Source: Bacteroidales bacterium (GTDB taxonomy: Bacteria; Bacteroidota; Bacteroidia; Bacteroidales; UBA932). Taken from it: a stretch of DNA of 64,000 nucleotides. Of the stretch, positions 16,923-24,977 are shown piece by piece; within the stretch, counting starts at the first letter, position 1, and each line of letters starts with the position of its first letter. Made by a program: the position numbers and the translations under genes. The notes below the pieces were generated by a model, which worked only from the letters and a program-made list of their open reading frames with translations, was not told the origin of the DNA and ran no database searches. The stretch is taken from contig JAMPAT010000015.1 in the NCBI GenBank assembly GCA_023667095.1, forward strand, positions 21,399-85,398, read 5' to 3'.

Positions 16923-18291
16923 ACGGACTGCATTTCTTGTGGCATTTGTCTGCTTCTGCGGCGTGGCTGTCAACGAGGCAGTGCTCGGGCTGAGGCAGAT
17001 TTTCGGGCATGAACAATCCGGACATTACCTGTTCGCCATGACCGGCAGCTTCAGGAACCCCGGCCCGTATGGAGGATTCATAGCCATCATGGCCGCTGTC
17101 ACTACCGTATATACGGCAAGGCACTGGAAGGGATTCGCCTTGCTGATACACTCATTCCAAAGTATATCCAGACATGGAAAGAATGCATCCAGATGTATAT
17201 ATTGGACAGTTTTCCGCGCAGTTCCGCTAATTTTGGGCATAGCTGCATCGGCACTCTGCATTGTAGTGCTTCCAGCCTCTATGAGCCGTTCGGCATGGCT
17301 TGCCTTTGCAGTCGCCATGACAGTGGCAGGAATTTCAGAATTCGGCCTCTGGAAATGGATTAGACAGAACAGTGTACTTGCTGCGGTCTCAGGAATTGCG
17401 GCCATCAGCATCATCATTGGAATATTTTTCATGAAGAAGGATTCGGCATTGGGGCGGCTGCATATATGGCATATCGAGCTGCTTGCGATGTGTGACAGCC
17501 CATGGCACGGCACTGGTTCAGGCACTGTGCTCGGGACATACGGCAACAGGCAGGCGGAATATTTTGCAGAAAAGGAAAGAAGCGGGACAGAAATACGGGT
17601 CGCAGGATGCCCTGAATATGCTTTCAACGAATATTTCAGGATTGGGATCGAGCACGGGATTCCTGCAATGCTGGCCACAGTAGCAGTCCTGATTGCAGCC
17701 ATCATTTTCATGCTCAAGATAAAATCAGTCTTTGCCTACGGCCTGACGGCATTTGCCGTTTTTGCATTTTTCTCATATCCGCTAAGTGCCCTCGCGGAAT
17801 CAGGGCACTCTGATGAGGAATGGCGTGATGTCAAATATCTGTCAGCCACGGAGCAATACGATGAAGCAGCTGAGGAATACGGAAAACTTTACGGCAAATG
17901 GCACAGTGACTACAGATTCATGTATGAATACGGATATGCCCTGCACAAGGCCGGGAGATATTCCCAAAGCAATGCCATACTCGCTGAAGGTGCCGGAATT
18001 TCTTCCGACCCGATGTTCCACAATATAATGGGAAAGAACTATGAGGCACTTGGAGAGTTCTGCAGGGCTGAGGAGGAATACCTGCTTGCGCATTACATGG
18101 TTCCGTGCCGGATTTATCCGCTTGTCCTGCTGATGGAGATGAAGGCCGGGCTTGGGCGTCATGAAGAGGCAGCGGAGATTGGCCGGAGAATACTTGACAT
18201 GCCGGTCAACCGGAAGAACCGTACAATGGCCGGACTTGTGGAAAGGGCGCGTGCAACCCTGCTGTCAATGGAACCTTTAATGCTGGATTGA
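16897..18291 (+). CDS. O-antigen-ligase-like membrane protein with C-terminal TPRs
   Basis: 464 residues from ATG 16897. About eight hydrophobic segments span residues 10-315, with Wzy/WaaL-like features: GSFRNPGPYGGF early and a long outer loop with YGNRQAEYFAEKE and YAFNEYFRIGIEHGI. Residues about 330-455 form helical TPR-like repeats (YEYGYALHKAGRYSQS; GKNYEALGEFCRAEEEYL). The family normally joins glycan chains on lipid carriers, yet no sugar transferase genes are nearby. The gene is embedded in the peptide array and has a paralogue at 33101, so a substrate other than O-antigen is possible. Confidence 0.7.
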   Translation: MTVNTKTIRRTAFLVAFVCFCGVAVNEAVLGLRQIFGHEQSGHYLFAMTGSFRNPGPYGGFIAIMAAVTTVYTARHWKGFALLIHSFQSISRHGKNASRCIYWTVFRAVPLILGIAASALCIVVLPASMSRSAWLAFAVAMTVAGISEFGLWKWIRQNSVLAAVSGIAAISIIIGIFFMKKDSALGRLHIWHIELLAMCDSPWHGTGSGTVLGTYGNRQAEYFAEKERSGTEIRVAGCPEYAFNEYFRIGIEHGIPAMLATVAVLIAAIIFMLKIKSVFAYGLTAFAVFAFFSYPLSALAESGHSDEEWRDVKYLSATEQYDEAAEEYGKLYGKWHSDYRFMYEYGYALHKAGRYSQSNAILAEGAGISSDPMFHNIMGKNYEALGEFCRAEEEYLLAHYMVPCRIYPLVLLMEMKAGLGRHEEAAEIGRRILDMPVNRKNRTMAGLVERARATLLSMEPLMLD

Positions 18292-18307
18292 ATTTAATGT
18301 TTTGTAA

Positions 18308-19105
18308 ATGAGACGTATAGGAAAGATATTCGTGTGGCTTGCATTTACTGTATCCGTGCTCGCAATTATGCATTATGCCGGACGTGCCCTGGTCTGTGAC
18401 TCATTCCTTGTCGGAGGAGATTCGATGGAGCCGACCCTGCACCGCGGGGAGAGGGTGTATGTCAACAAGCTGGTCCTCGGGGCACGTATATACAGGAACT
18501 TTGACTTTTCTCGTCCGGACCTCGATTGTTTCAGGATGCCCGGGTTCGGTCGCCTGGAACCTGGCGACATCGCGGTATTCAATTACCCGTATGCAAGGAG
18601 CAAGGATACGGTCTCGTTTAAAATCAATTATGTATATGTCAAGAGGTGCATCGGCACTCCAGGAGATTCGGTCAGCATAGTGGACGGATACTGGAAAAAC
18701 AGCAGGTACGATGGCGCAATCGGTGCGGTAGAGATGCAGAGATGCCTCTCGGAAACTCCCGACTCTGTCCTGGTAGCCCAAGGAGTCGTGATGAATGCAT
18801 TCCAGGTTGACAAGTCAAGGGGATGGACAATCCGTAACTTCGGTCCATGCCATGTCCCCCGCAAGGGTGATTGCGTGGAATTGACAAAGGACAGCTACAG
18901 GCAATACCGCAGGCTTATCCAATATGAGACCGGATTCCGCCCGGAAGTCATTGACGGTAAGGTCTGTGTTGGCGGCAATCCGGCAGAAACATACACATTC
19001 CGGCACAGCTATTATTTTTTCGGTGGCGACAATGTCCTGAATTCAAGGGACAGCCGCTATTTCGGCCTTGTCCCGGAGGAATATGTTGTCGGAGCTTTAT
19101 TGTAA
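18308..19105 (+). CDS. lepB: Signal peptidase I (S26 family)
   Basis: 265 residues with one N-terminal membrane segment (about 6-25), then GGDSMEPTL with catalytic Ser39, and YVKRCIGTPGDSV with general-base Lys112, followed by the late GDNxxNSRDSRYFG box of the family. It cleaves signal sequences after A-x-A on the outer face of the inner membrane. The housekeeping enzyme is normally elsewhere; this copy closes the peptide array and could be dedicated to cutting the NVEALA precursors. It has an insert of about 70 residues between the Lys box and the last box, common in Bacteroidota members. Confidence 0.88.
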   Translation: MRRIGKIFVWLAFTVSVLAIMHYAGRALVCDSFLVGGDSMEPTLHRGERVYVNKLVLGARIYRNFDFSRPDLDCFRMPGFGRLEPGDIAVFNYPYARSKDTVSFKINYVYVKRCIGTPGDSVSIVDGYWKNSRYDGAIGAVEMQRCLSETPDSVLVAQGVVMNAFQVDKSRGWTIRNFGPCHVPRKGDCVELTKDSYRQYRRLIQYETGFRPEVIDGKVCVGGNPAETYTFRHSYYFFGGDNVLNSRDSRYFGLVPEEYVVGALL

Positions 19106-19155
19106 ATGGATTCCGTATGGAACTATATATAATTCATTGACTTGATTTTATTCTA

Positions 19156-19233
19156 ATGAAAAAGAAATTTTTCTTGGGTGGATGTGCCGTTGCCCATGTC
19201 CTGGCAATCCTTTCCGTGTCTGTGGCATTGTAA
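19156..19233 (+). CDS. Possible 25-aa hydrophobic microprotein
   Basis: An ATG with signal-like coding (MKKKFFLGGCAVAHVLAIL) and an immediate stop after SVSVAL. Its charge pattern and small-residue helix resemble the first 25 residues of the NVEALA peptides, so it may be a decayed or minimal cousin. No clear promoter. Low confidence. Confidence 0.3.
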   Translation: MKKKFFLGGCAVAHVLAILSVSVAL

Positions 19234-19283
19234 TCCATGAACTTAATTACTGATAAGTATAAAGAAAGCTACTGAAATTTAAC

Positions 19284-19291
19284 TATCTTTG
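19284..19291 (+). promoter_or_regulatory. -7 box before the TolC gene
   Basis: TATCTTTG ends 6 bases before the ATG at 19298, implying a nearly leaderless transcript if used. No TTG at the right distance upstream. Confidence 0.4.
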
Positions 19292-19297
19292 TAAGAT

Positions 19298-20785
19298 ATG
19301 AAAAAGACAAAACGATATTTCCGCCTGCTGATTGCTGTCTGCGTATTCCTGGCAGGTAGCCTGAGGATGAACTCACAGGAAATGACCCTCCAGGAGGCGA
19401 TATCCGTTGCCAGGCTGCAGGGAGTGGAGGCACTGGAGGCTAAATTCAATTTCATATCTTCGTACTGGGCATACAGATCCTACAAGGCCAGCCGTCTCCC
19501 GTCGCTATATCTCTATGGGACTCTCGGCGACTTCAACAGGTCGCTTACCCTTCTGCAGAACTATGAGACGGGGCAGATGTCGTATGCAAGCTCGTATTAT
19601 CTGCAGAACAGTGTCGGCCTTGCCGTCCGGCAGAATATCATGCTGACGGGAGGAAGCCTTTCCCTGTATTCGGACCTTTCACGCATCGACCAGTTCGGTG
19701 ACAACAAGAACCTGACGTGGTACACACAGCCGATAACGGTGTCATATTCCCAGCCGATATTCTCATATAACCGTTTCAAATGGGAAAAGCTCATATCCCC
19801 GAAGGAGTATGAGAAAGCCCGCAGGGTGTATATCGAGTCAATGGAAAAGGTTACGCTTGATGTCGTTGAAGCCTATTACGGCCTTATGCTGGCACAGATG
19901 AAATATGATGTCTCTTCATCGAATTTCGTGAATACGGGAAAGATGCGGGATGTGGCAGTGGAGAGGATGAAGCTGGGGACGGTCACGCGTGACGAATATC
20001 TCCAGCTTGAACTGAGGATGCTGAATGACAGCATCTCAATAAACGAGAATGCTGTTGCAATAAGGCAGGCGCAGATGGCCCTGAACTCTATCCTCGGATA
20101 TGATGAGTCTGCCGAGATACGCCCGGTGACGGATGAAAGCCTGCCATCGGTCTGGATGGACTATGACTTTGTCATGCAGAAGGCAATGGACAATTCGTCA
20201 TTTGACATCGAAAACCAGATAAATGTCCTGAATGCCCGCTCTGCCGTGGCTTCGGCAAAGGCGGACCGCGGCATTTCTGTACAGCTGAATGCCCGGTTCG
20301 GACTGTCCAAGAGCGATGCCCGGTTCCGTGATGCCTATATGCGTCCGCTTGACCAGGAGGTCGTAGGGATAACTTTCAGCCTGCCGATATTTGACTGGGG
20401 GCTTGGAAAGGGGAAGGTGCAGAAGGCAAAGGCTGCAGAGGAGGTCGTACGTGCCCAGGTCCTGCAGAGCGAGAATGATTTCCGCAGGAAGGTATTCACT
20501 GCCGTTGGGCAGTTCAACAATCAGCGGCAGCAGTGCAGTTCCTCCAGAAGGGCACGTGACATTGCAGATGAAAGGTATATGCTGATGATGGAGAGGTTCC
20601 GCAGCGGCAGTGCAACAGTGACGGAACTGAATACTGCGCAGAGCGAGCATGACAGTGCCACGCAGCAGTATGTCAATGATTTGAGCAGTTTCTGGAATTA
20701 CTATTATTCTATACGTCAGCTGACCCTGTATGACTTTATCGGAGGGCATGACATAGATGTGGATCCGGAGGAGATGATTGAATAA
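19298..20785 (+). CDS. TolC-family outer membrane efflux protein
   Basis: 495 residues with a signal peptide (MKKTKRYFRLLIAVCVFLAG) and the two repeated OEP halves: MTLQEAISVARLQGVEALEA begins half one, with coiled-coil stretches of about 170-250 and 375-470. It forms the outer membrane channel for the adaptor and RND pumps that follow. It has no lipobox, unlike many NodT-type members. The four genes from here to 28154 appear to be one operon. Possible cargo includes small molecules or the neighbouring peptides; nothing in the sequence decides this. Confidence 0.85.
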   Translation: MKKTKRYFRLLIAVCVFLAGSLRMNSQEMTLQEAISVARLQGVEALEAKFNFISSYWAYRSYKASRLPSLYLYGTLGDFNRSLTLLQNYETGQMSYASSYYLQNSVGLAVRQNIMLTGGSLSLYSDLSRIDQFGDNKNLTWYTQPITVSYSQPIFSYNRFKWEKLISPKEYEKARRVYIESMEKVTLDVVEAYYGLMLAQMKYDVSSSNFVNTGKMRDVAVERMKLGTVTRDEYLQLELRMLNDSISINENAVAIRQAQMALNSILGYDESAEIRPVTDESLPSVWMDYDFVMQKAMDNSSFDIENQINVLNARSAVASAKADRGISVQLNARFGLSKSDARFRDAYMRPLDQEVVGITFSLPIFDWGLGKGKVQKAKAAEEVVRAQVLQSENDFRRKVFTAVGQFNNQRQQCSSSRRARDIADERYMLMMERFRSGSATVTELNTAQSEHDSATQQYVNDLSSFWNYYYSIRQLTLYDFIGGHDIDVDPEEMIE

Positions 20786-20828
20786 CACTTGTCTTGCGCT
20801 TGCAGGACACCATAATAAATTGAATGTC

Positions 20829-21914
20829 ATGATAAGACGTTATATCTTGACTGGTGCAGCCGTTGCCATGGCTGCATCCGTGCTGTGTTCCTGCGGAGGC
20901 AGGGATGCCGTTTCCGGGAAGGACGGCAAGCTGCAATATACGCCCCAGGTGAATGAAGTGGCTGTCACTGTCCTTGAAAGGAAGACATTCAACCGCCATA
21001 TACTCTCCAACGGACGTCTTTCCGCATCTTCAAAGGCAGCTCTTGTCTTCGGGGTGTCCGGGATCATAGACAATGTGAATGTATGTGACGGACAGGCTGT
21101 CCGTAAAGGCGAGACAATCGCCTCGCTGGACTGCCGAGACATAAGGCTGTCAGCAGATGCGGCGGAACTCGCGCTAAAGAAAGCGGAGCTTGACATGTAT
21201 GATGTGCTTGCAGGCCAGGGATATCCTGCCAGGGACACATCTGCCGTACCGAAGGAAGTCTTGGAGGTGGCCAAGATGCGTTCCGGTTATTTGTCTGCTG
21301 TAAATGAACTGTCAAAGGCAAGGTACAATGAGTCACGCTCTGTGCTCAGGGCTCCTTTCAGCGGAAGGGTGGCGGATGTCAAGTTCCGGACCTGGAGCCA
21401 GGCTTCCGCATCGGAGCCGTTCTGCATGGTGATTGATGACAGCGTCCTTGATGTGGAGTTCACTGTCCTGGAGTCGGACTATCAGCTTGTTGCTGCAGGT
21501 CTTCCGGTGAAAGTGTCTCCTTTCGGGGTTTCAGGCAAGCGGTATCCGGGAAAGATTGTCAGCATAAATCCCGCTGTGGACAAGAATGGACAGGTATCTG
21601 TGCGTGCCCAGGTCAGGAATGACGGCAGCCTTGTGGACGGCATGAATGTCAAGGTAACGGTTGAGAAGGAGATGTCCGGGATGCTGGTTGTCCCGAAAAG
21701 TGCTGTCGTGATACGCGACAACCTCGATGTCGCTTTCCGCTACAATGACGGGAAGGCTGAGTGGGTGTATGTCAATATCCTGCATTCCAACAGCGACAGC
21801 TATGCAATAGAGGCGAATGCTGACCGTGGGGCTGAACTTGCCGAGGGGGACCTCATAATCGTCTCGGGGAACCTTAACCTTGCTGACGGTTCGTCAGTCA
21901 AGCTGAAAGACTGA
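20829..21914 (+). CDS. RND efflux periplasmic adaptor (HlyD/MFP family)
   Basis: 361 residues from ATG 20829; a longer frame from a TTG at 20778 is rejected because MIRRYILTGAAVAMAASV followed by LCSC is a lipoprotein signal. VFGVSGIIDNVNVCDGQAVRKGE is the first half of the biotinyl-lipoyl-like domain, a helical hairpin lies at about 110-165, and LRAPFSGRVADVKF the second half. The beta-barrel and membrane-proximal domains follow. It bridges the TolC channel and the two RND pumps. Confidence 0.85.
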   Translation: MIRRYILTGAAVAMAASVLCSCGGRDAVSGKDGKLQYTPQVNEVAVTVLERKTFNRHILSNGRLSASSKAALVFGVSGIIDNVNVCDGQAVRKGETIASLDCRDIRLSADAAELALKKAELDMYDVLAGQGYPARDTSAVPKEVLEVAKMRSGYLSAVNELSKARYNESRSVLRAPFSGRVADVKFRTWSQASASEPFCMVIDDSVLDVEFTVLESDYQLVAAGLPVKVSPFGVSGKRYPGKIVSINPAVDKNGQVSVRAQVRNDGSLVDGMNVKVTVEKEMSGMLVVPKSAVVIRDNLDVAFRYNDGKAEWVYVNILHSNSDSYAIEANADRGAELAEGDLIIVSGNLNLADGSSVKLKD

Positions 21915-21916
21915 CT

Positions 21917-24900
21917 ATGCTGAAGACCATTATAGAACGTCCGGTGGCAGTGACAATGGTCCTGCTTATTGCCGTTGTCCTCGGTATAGCCGGCATGAGG
22001 ATGCTTCCGGTGTCTCTTGTCCCGGATGTGGATGTGCCTGTGGTGACTGTGCAGGCTGAATCGGCCGGAATGTCTGCGCGCGAAATGGACGAGAGTGTCC
22101 TGAAGCCTTTGCGCCAGCAGCTTGTGCAGATCAACGGTCTCCAGGATATCGTGACGGAGGCAAAGGACGGCAGCGGTACAATATCATTGACTTTCAGCCA
22201 CGGGGCAGACATTGACTATCTCTTTATCGAGGCCAATGAGAAGGTGGACCGTTCTATGTCTTCGCTTCCAGGCATACAGAGACCGAAGGTCCTGAAATCA
22301 AGCGCAACGGACATTCCGGCATTCTATATAAACATGACATCTGCCTGTGATGGCCAGTATTCAGGAGAAAGGTCTGAACTGTTTCCCGTGCCGGAGAAAT
22401 TCATGAGGATGTCATCCTTTGCATCGGAGGTGGTGGCAAAGCGGATAGAACAGCTGGACGAAGTTGCAATGGTGGATATCAGCGGCCTTGCGGCCAGGGA
22501 ACTGCTTGTCATCCCTGACATGGAGGCACTGAAAAGCTCCGGCATCGGGATCGACAGGTTTGAAGAGCTTGTGCGTTCCGCCAATGTGAGGCTCGGAAGC
22601 CTTGTAATCCGTGACGGGGAATACCGATTCAATGTCAAGTTCGTCTCGTATGCCGAAAGCAGGACGGATATCGAGAACCTGTATTTCAAGGTAGGGGACA
22701 GGCTTATGCAGGTCAAGGATGTCGCTGAGGTGGTGGAGCATCCGGCAGGCCGGACTGGCCTTGTCCGTTCGGATGGCAGGCCTGCCGTGTCCATGGCTGT
22801 CATAAAGCAGAGCTCTGCAAGGATGTCTGAACTGAAGGATGCGATAGAGGACCTCCTGGGGCATTTCAGGGATGATTATCCTGATGTGGAGTTTACAGTG
22901 ACAAGGGACCAGACCCAGCTGCTTGACTATTCCATAGACAGCCTTGTCCGGAACATCGTCTTCGGCATCCTTTTAGCTGTGCTTGTGATATTCCTGTTCA
23001 TGAGGGACTTCCGTTCTCCGCTCCTTGTGGCGATGACGATCCCTGCCGCATTGATTTTCTCGATGCTTGTGTTCTATGTGATAGGCTTGGGAATCAATAT
23101 AATATCACTTTCAGGACTTATCCTTGGCGTAGGAATGATGGTTGACAACACCATTATCCTTGTCGACAACATAACGGGGCACTGGACACGTGGTGAGGAG
23201 CTTCGCAAGGCTGTTGTGGACGGCACTGTCGAGGTCATGGGTGCGATGCTCAGCTCTGTGCTGACAACATGTGCAGTGTTTATCCCGCTGATTTTTGTGA
23301 ACGGCATTGCCGGGGCGATATTCTATGACCAGGCAATGTCCATCACTGTTGTCCTGCTGTCTTCGTATGCCGTGACAGTGACGGTGATACCTGTCTACTA
23401 TTACATGTGGTACAGGAAAAGCGGAAGCTTCAGGCCAAGCCGGATTCTCAGCCGTATTTCAATCGACGGTGCTGCGGAAAAGGTGGACGATGTCATCATG
23501 GGGTGGTTTCTGCGCCGTACATGGCTCTCATGGACTATGCTTGCTGTGTCAGTGGCCGGTGCTTCCTTCCTGTTCATGACTATGGAAAAGGAGAAGCTGC
23601 CGCCGATTACCAGTTCGGAGATAATGATGGAGATAGACTGGAATGAACCTTTGTCTGTGGAGCAGAATGAGGAACGGGTGGCACGTCTGGAGGATGCACT
23701 CTCAGGGGAAGCGCAGCAGGTAACGTCTTTCGTTGGTGTCCAGCAGTTCCTGCTCAGCCATGGAGGTGACAATGGCATGTCACAGGCGTCCATATATATG
23801 AAATGTGCGGACTCCAGGTCCCTGGAAAGGGCTATGGATTCCATTGGAAGACGGCTGAGGGATGAATATCCTAAGGCGAACTGCGGCTTTGAGGCAGCCG
23901 GGAATATCTTTGAGATGGTTTTTGCCGGCAGGGAGGCACCTTTGCTGGCAAGGCTGCGCCCTGTTTCTTCCCCAGGACTTGCTCCTGAGGCTGTCCTGTC
24001 TGCAGTGGACAGCATTGCCCGCGCCTTGCCGTGGCTTTCTGTTCCGCGCGTCCCTCTCAAGACGGATGTGCTTTTTGTTGCAGATGCAGAGCGGATGGCC
24101 CTGTACGGGGTTTCTTATCAGAGCCTTGCGCGGGTATTGCGCAGCTCGCTGAACCAGAACAGCCTGTTTGACATTGTACAGGGTGAAAGGAGCATCCCTG
24201 TTGTGCTCGGTACAGGACATGGGGATCTTGCCGGAATCCTGGAGAATACCTTTGTGGAGTCCCGGGATGCAGCCATCCCCGTATCCGGGCTGATGCGCCG
24301 GACCTATGCCGAGGATTTCAAGACCATAGTCTCGGGTACTGAGGGCAACTATTATCCTGTTCCCTTTGATGCCGCCCCGTCTGATGTGCCTGAAATAATT
24401 TCTGCAGTGCAGTCCGCAGTCCAGGATGAGGGCAATTTTGAGGTAAGCTTCAGCGGCTCTTATTTTACGGACAGGAAAATGGTTGAGGAGATGCTTCTTG
24501 TCCTTGCCATAGCAATTGTCCTGCTGTACCTTATCCTTGCATCGCAGTTCGAGTCGCTTCTGCAGCCGGTGATTATCCTTTCCGAGGTGGCCATCGACAT
24601 ATTCTTCTGTCTCCTTGTGCTCAAGTGCCTTGGCATGAGCATAAACCTGATGTCGATGATAGGGCTTGTTGTCATCTGTGGAATTGTCATAAATGACTCG
24701 ATCCTGAAGATTGACACGATAAACCGTCTGCGCCGCAGCGGAATGCCTCTGGAAGAGTCCATAATGACAGCTTCAAGGCTGAGGCTGAAGGCAATCCTGA
24801 TGACATCCCTGACCACGGTGCTTTCTGTCCTGCCTTTCCTTGCGCGTGGGAATATGGGGGCGGACCTCCAGTTTCCTATGTCTGCGGTCATTGTCGCGGG

Positions 24901-24973
24901 GATGCTCTTCGGGACATTTGTCAGCCTGTTCGTAGTGCCTGCACTGTATTGTTCAATCTACCGTAGACGTTAG
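21917..24973 (+). CDS. RND-family efflux pump subunit (AcrB/HAE-type)
   Basis: 1018 residues, the normal size of the family. It starts MLKTIIERPVAVTMVLLIAV with the typical first helix. Two large periplasmic halves are each followed by membrane segments. The TM4 proton-relay area is GMMVDNTIILVDN, with one Asp and Asn at the second position as in the VDN subgroup, and the TM10 counterpart is GIVINDSILKIDTINRLR. Two bases separate it from the adaptor. It likely pairs with the second RND gene as a hetero-oligomeric pump. Confidence 0.85.
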   Translation: MLKTIIERPVAVTMVLLIAVVLGIAGMRMLPVSLVPDVDVPVVTVQAESAGMSAREMDESVLKPLRQQLVQINGLQDIVTEAKDGSGTISLTFSHGADIDYLFIEANEKVDRSMSSLPGIQRPKVLKSSATDIPAFYINMTSACDGQYSGERSELFPVPEKFMRMSSFASEVVAKRIEQLDEVAMVDISGLAARELLVIPDMEALKSSGIGIDRFEELVRSANVRLGSLVIRDGEYRFNVKFVSYAESRTDIENLYFKVGDRLMQVKDVAEVVEHPAGRTGLVRSDGRPAVSMAVIKQSSARMSELKDAIEDLLGHFRDDYPDVEFTVTRDQTQLLDYSIDSLVRNIVFGILLAVLVIFLFMRDFRSPLLVAMTIPAALIFSMLVFYVIGLGINIISLSGLILGVGMMVDNTIILVDNITGHWTRGEELRKAVVDGTVEVMGAMLSSVLTTCAVFIPLIFVNGIAGAIFYDQAMSITVVLLSSYAVTVTVIPVYYYMWYRKSGSFRPSRILSRISIDGAAEKVDDVIMGWFLRRTWLSWTMLAVSVAGASFLFMTMEKEKLPPITSSEIMMEIDWNEPLSVEQNEERVARLEDALSGEAQQVTSFVGVQQFLLSHGGDNGMSQASIYMKCADSRSLERAMDSIGRRLRDEYPKANCGFEAAGNIFEMVFAGREAPLLARLRPVSSPGLAPEAVLSAVDSIARALPWLSVPRVPLKTDVLFVADAERMALYGVSYQSLARVLRSSLNQNSLFDIVQGERSIPVVLGTGHGDLAGILENTFVESRDAAIPVSGLMRRTYAEDFKTIVSGTEGNYYPVPFDAAPSDVPEIISAVQSAVQDEGNFEVSFSGSYFTDRKMVEEMLLVLAIAIVLLYLILASQFESLLQPVIILSEVAIDIFFCLLVLKCLGMSINLMSMIGLVVICGIVINDSILKIDTINRLRRSGMPLEESIMTASRLRLKAILMTSLTTVLSVLPFLARGNMGADLQFPMSAVIVAGMLFGTFVSLFVVPALYCSIYRRR

Positions 24974-24977
24974 AGGG

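Noticed and set aside
17025..17717. 230-codon minus-strand frame
   Set aside because: Antisense to the O-antigen-ligase-like gene; composition mirrors the hydrophobic codons of that gene.
20198..20830. 210-codon minus-strand frame
   Set aside because: Antisense to the TolC gene, low-complexity His/Leu-rich translation, no start context.
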